A stretch of 64,000 nucleotides of DNA from the NCBI GenBank assembly GCA_004799545.1, contig SSMU01000005.1, forward strand, positions 372,001 through 436,000, read 5' to 3'. Below, in pieces: positions 61,473 through 64,000 of this stretch. The DNA is from Phenylobacterium sp. Its GTDB lineage: Bacteria; Pseudomonadota; Alphaproteobacteria; Caulobacterales; Caulobacteraceae. Positions within the stretch are counted from its first letter, which is position 1. The number at the start of each line of letters is the position of its first letter. A program made the position numbers and the translations under genes. The notes beneath the pieces are model-generated. The model searched no databases and had not been told where the DNA came from. It saw only the letters and a program-made list of their open reading frames with translations.

Positions 61473-62801
61473 TCAGCCCGCCTTGTTGGTCGGCAGGATG
61501 CAGTTGCCGGCGAAGCGGCAGCCGGTGGCCCCGATCGCGCTGACCGGGGCGGTGTTGTATTCGACCATGTAGCCCGGCAGCTTGTCGGCGCAGGCGACTT
61601 CCATCAGCACCGTGCCCTTGGCCGTCTTGCCCGCGACGCGGACGTCGGAGACCGCGCAGCTCTTGGCGTTGAACTTCTGCAGGTCGGCCGTGACCGCCGC
61701 ATAGTCCGCCTTGCCGAGGCTGCACTTATAGCCGGCGATCAGCGCGTGGCCGCAGTCGTAGACCTGGCCCTTGCCGGTCGCCGGGAACAGGCCGACCGCG
61801 GCCGAGCCGTCGCCGCAGACCATCTCGACCGCCTCGACGTCACCGCGCGCCGGGAACACGGCGTACTTGGTCACCGCGCAGCTGGAGCCGGAGGCCTTGG
61901 CGAGCCGGGTGTAGAGCGCGGCCTGTTCGGTCGCGGCCTGGCGGGCGTCGGTCAGCTGGCAGCCGCCGAGGATGCCGTCGGCATGGGCGCAGTCCCAGCT
62001 CTGGGCCACGGCCCCGCCGGCGACCTTGAAGATGAAGCCCTTGCCGTCCTGGCAGGAGGTCTCGAAGTAGTCGGCGCCGTCCTTGGCGCTGCCCACGAAG
62101 CGGCGGTCCTTGACGGCGCAGCCGGTCTTCGAGCCGGCGACGTACTTGTCGATCACCGCCAGGCGTGTGGCGCGGTCGGACAGCGTGCATTTGATGTTGC
62201 TGTCGGCGTCGTCGAAGTTGAGGCAGTTCTGCGCCTGCATGGCCTTGGAGCTGTCGAAGGGCGCGCTGGCGATGACGATGTAGCCGGCGCCCTCCTGGCA
62301 GGCGACCTCCATGAAGGTCTGGGTCTTGGTCTGGCCGATGCCGCGTGCGGCGCTGGGCGTGCAGACCGCGCCGGCCTTGGCCATCAGCGGCGAGAGCGCC
62401 GCCTTCGGATCGAGGTTGCCCGGCAGGATGCAGGGCAGCGACGATGGCTTGGCCGGATCGGGCGAGGTGTCGGCCTCGATGCAGCTGAAGAAGGTGGTCG
62501 GCGCGCCCGCCGCGGCTTGCATCACATAGCCCATGTTGCCCGCGCCGCAGGCGACCTCGTAGTAGCTCTGGGCCGCCGTGCCCTTCTTCTTGTCCTCGGG
62601 GGTCTTGCCGACGAAGCGGGCGTCGCTCACCTGGCAGGGCAGACCCGCCGCCTGGATGATGGCCGGGGTGTCGGCCATGCCTTGTTTGCGTTGGGCGTCG
62701 GTCACCGCGGGAGCGGCGGCCTTGGGGGCCGACATCACCGCCACGGGCGCAAGCACCGCGACGAGCAGGGCGGCGGCCAGCCCGATTACCTTTGGCCTCA
62801 T
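61473..62801 (-). CDS. Exported protein with five four-cysteine modules
   Basis: A 442-residue secreted protein with a signal peptide (VIGLAAALLVAVLAPVAVMSA). The body contains 20 cysteines in five modules: Cys56-124, 147-205, 228-281, 308-360 and 382-434, each with four Cys. The repeated theme is a CxVxDxRFVGKT-like opening, then a YYEVACxxGxGYxxx strand. No named family is known to me. The regular pattern implies disulfide-linked beta modules in the periplasm. The start at 62801 gives MRPKVIGL. A strong terminator follows. It seems monocistronic. Confidence 0.82.
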   Translation of the reverse strand: MRPKVIGLAAALLVAVLAPVAVMSAPKAAAPAVTDAQRKQGMADTPAIIQAAGLPCQVSDARFVGKTPEDKKKGTAAQSYYEVACGAGNMGYVMQAAAGAPTTFFSCIEADTSPDPAKPSSLPCILPGNLDPKAALSPLMAKAGAVCTPSAARGIGQTKTQTFMEVACQEGAGYIVIASAPFDSSKAMQAQNCLNFDDADSNIKCTLSDRATRLAVIDKYVAGSKTGCAVKDRRFVGSAKDGADYFETSCQDGKGFIFKVAGGAVAQSWDCAHADGILGGCQLTDARQAATEQAALYTRLAKASGSSCAVTKYAVFPARGDVEAVEMVCGDGSAAVGLFPATGKGQVYDCGHALIAGYKCSLGKADYAAVTADLQKFNAKSCAVSDVRVAGKTAKGTVLMEVACADKLPGYMVEYNTAPVSAIGATGCRFAGNCILPTNKAG

Positions 62802-62956
62802 AGTCTTAGGTCTCTCCTGGGTGTTTCTTTGGGCGAACATAAGCGCCGCGATCCCGCCAGGGTCAAGTTGGGTCAGGCGCGAGCCCCAACTGTGGCGTGT
62901 TTCCAAGGCTTTAGCTCACCCTGGCGAGATTCTGAGGGGCCTCGGCGCGAACGCGG

Positions 62957-63415
62957 TTATGCGCCGCGCACCTTGAGTCGCGCGCCCTGGACGCCGACCA
63001 CCTCGACTCGCGCGCCGGCCTCCAGGCTGTCGCCGTCGGCGAGCTCCGCGGCCCATTCCTTGCCGTCGATGAACACCCGGCCGTGCTGGTCGCGGAACGC
63101 CGCCACCACGCGGCCCTGGTGGCCGACCAGGCGGCCGACATTGTCGTTGATATCCTGCCCGTGGCCGGGAAGCAGGCGAGGCATGTAGCGGCGCCCGAGG
63201 AAGGTGGTCGCCAGCGTCAGGGCGGCGAACAGGGCGATGGCCGGGGCGGGACTGACGCCCGCGAAGCCGGCCACGATGGCGGTGACGCCGGCCGAGGCGG
63301 CCGGCCACAAGAGCCAGCCCGATCCGGTCAGCACCTCGATCGCCAGCAGGGCCGCGGCGAGCGCGATCCAGGCCCAGAACGGGTGGTTCACGAAGAGGTC
63401 CTGCACGAAGTCCAT
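62957..63415 (-). CDS. NfeD family membrane protein
   Basis: A 152-residue NfeD-type protein with about three membrane helices (FWAWIALAAALLAIEVL, WLLWPAASAGVTAIVAGFAG, PAIALFAALTLATTFLG) and a C-terminal OB fold (LVGHQGRVVAAFRDQHGRVFIDGKEWAAELADGDSLEAGARVEVVGVQGARLKV). NfeD proteins pair with SPFH proteins in membrane microdomains. It lies 3 bases after the SPFH gene on the same strand, the standard arrangement. Confidence 0.93.
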   Translation of the reverse strand: MDFVQDLFVNHPFWAWIALAAALLAIEVLTGSGWLLWPAASAGVTAIVAGFAGVSPAPAIALFAALTLATTFLGRRYMPRLLPGHGQDINDNVGRLVGHQGRVVAAFRDQHGRVFIDGKEWAAELADGDSLEAGARVEVVGVQGARLKVRGA

Positions 63416-63418
63416 GGC

Positions 63419-64000
63419 TCAGCCTCCCGTGGACGGCACGGCGCCGCCGGTGCGGGGGTTGCGTGGCGGCTGGGGCGAGGGCGCCCTGTTCTCCGACTGC
63501 GCGGTCTTCACCAGCTCGGCGACGCCGGCGATGGAGCCGACCAGCGAGGCCATGTCGGCCGGCACGATCACCGTCTTCTGCTGCGGGCTCTCGGCCAGCT
63601 TGCCGAACGCCTCCACGTACTTCTGGGCGACGAAGTAGTTGATCGCGTTGACGTCGCCCTTGGCGATGGCGTTGGAGACCAGCTCGGTGGCGGTGGCCTC
63701 GGCCTGGGCCGAGCGCTCGCGGGCCTCGGCGTCGCGGAAGGCCGCCTCCTTGCGGCCCTCGGCCTGCAGGATCGCCGACTGCTTGGAGCCCTCGGCCCGC
63801 GCGATGGCGGCGGACTTCTCGCCGTCCGCCTCGGTGATCACCGCGCGCCGCTCCCGCTCGGCCTTCATCTGGCGGGCCATGGCGTTGGTGATGTCCGGCG
63901 GCGGCTGCAGGTCCTTGATCTCGATCCGCGCCACCTTCACGCCCCAGGGGCTGGTCGCCTGGTCGATCACCTCCAGCAGGCGCGAGTTGATGTGGTCGCG
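63419..64000 (-). CDS. SPFH/Band-7 (paraslipin) protein, N-terminus beyond window
   Basis: The C-terminal 193 residues of a flotillin/stomatin-like SPFH protein; the coding frame runs off the right edge. [34 protein letters not shown] is the end of the SPFH domain. A long Ala/Glu-rich coiled coil ([31 protein letters not shown]) and a Pro-rich tail follow. It scaffolds membrane microdomains with the NfeD partner directly downstream. The start codon lies outside the window. Confidence 0.92.
   Translation of the reverse strand, partial: RDHINSRLLEVIDQATSPWGVKVARIEIKDLQPPPDITNAMARQMKAERERRAVITEADGEKSAAIARAEGSKQSAILQAEGRKEAAFRDAEARERSAQAEATATELVSNAIAKGDVNAINYFVAQKYVEAFGKLAESPQQKTVIVPADMASLVGSIAGVAELVKTAQSENRAPSPQPPRNPRTGGAVPSTGG

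Overview
The window is a GC-rich alphaproteobacterial chromosome segment, most likely from the Caulobacterales (Phenylobacterium or Caulobacter type). The evidence is a 358-residue CcrM GANTC methylase next to rnhB and tag, a TTAACCAT CtrA-type half-site in front of ccrM, a glycine cleavage operon behind a tandem glycine riboswitch, an F0 operon with a duplicated b subunit (b and b'), and very high GC codon use. No rRNA, tRNA, CRISPR array or intact mobile element was seen.

Layout. 1-6.2 kb: PhoD phosphatase, cytochrome P450, SDR, and a divergent TetR/GST pair sharing a palindromic operator. 6.2-6.9 kb: a decayed tyrosine-recombinase gene between copies of a short repeat. 6.9-10.9 kb: MFS transporter overlapping a secreted carboxylesterase, then IspH. 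11-16.9 kb: small secreted and VOC proteins, a four-gene reverse-strand cluster (alpha/beta hydrolase, DUF1428, DUF1801, DUF1330), SDR, TraB/GumN protein, hydrolase. 17-27.3 kb: argS and a run of poorly known secreted or membrane proteins, with SoxR and its box in front of a VOC protein. 27.4-33.7 kb: P-loop kinase, glycine riboswitch, gcvT-gcvH-gcvPA-gcvPB, with gcvH boxed by inverted repeats. 34.3-36.9 kb: atpI-atpB-atpE-b'-atpF on the reverse strand. 37-48.4 kb: smc, two DsbA-like proteins, DUF721, mutY, HTH/VOC pair, ccrM, VOC, DUF2332, rnhB and tag. 48.5-54.8 kb: haloacetate-dehalogenase-like hydrolase, YgfZ, GT9, dihydroorotase, a degenerate multidomain signalling protein, and an LprI-domain membrane protein. 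55-64 kb: RutE-like nitroreductase, methyltransferase, a small gene directly behind an SOS-type box, YceI, an acyl-CoA synthetase/TPP-enzyme pair, a 20-cysteine secreted repeat protein, NfeD and an SPFH protein cut by the window edge.

Working together: the gcv genes form a glycine-induced catabolic unit, with YgfZ as a folate-dependent iron-sulfur helper further along. The smc/mutY/ccrM/rnhB/tag stretch is a chromosome maintenance neighbourhood. SoxR with its VOC protein and TetR with its GST are local stress or xenobiotic switches. The least-explained items are the REC/H-box/pseudo-REC protein at 52733-53821, the SOS-box gene at 56812-57345 and the five-module cysteine protein at 61473-62801. 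Hairpin-forming intergenic repeats recur throughout (about 15.7, 19.6, 20.4, 28.4, 30, 42.5 and 44.4 kb).
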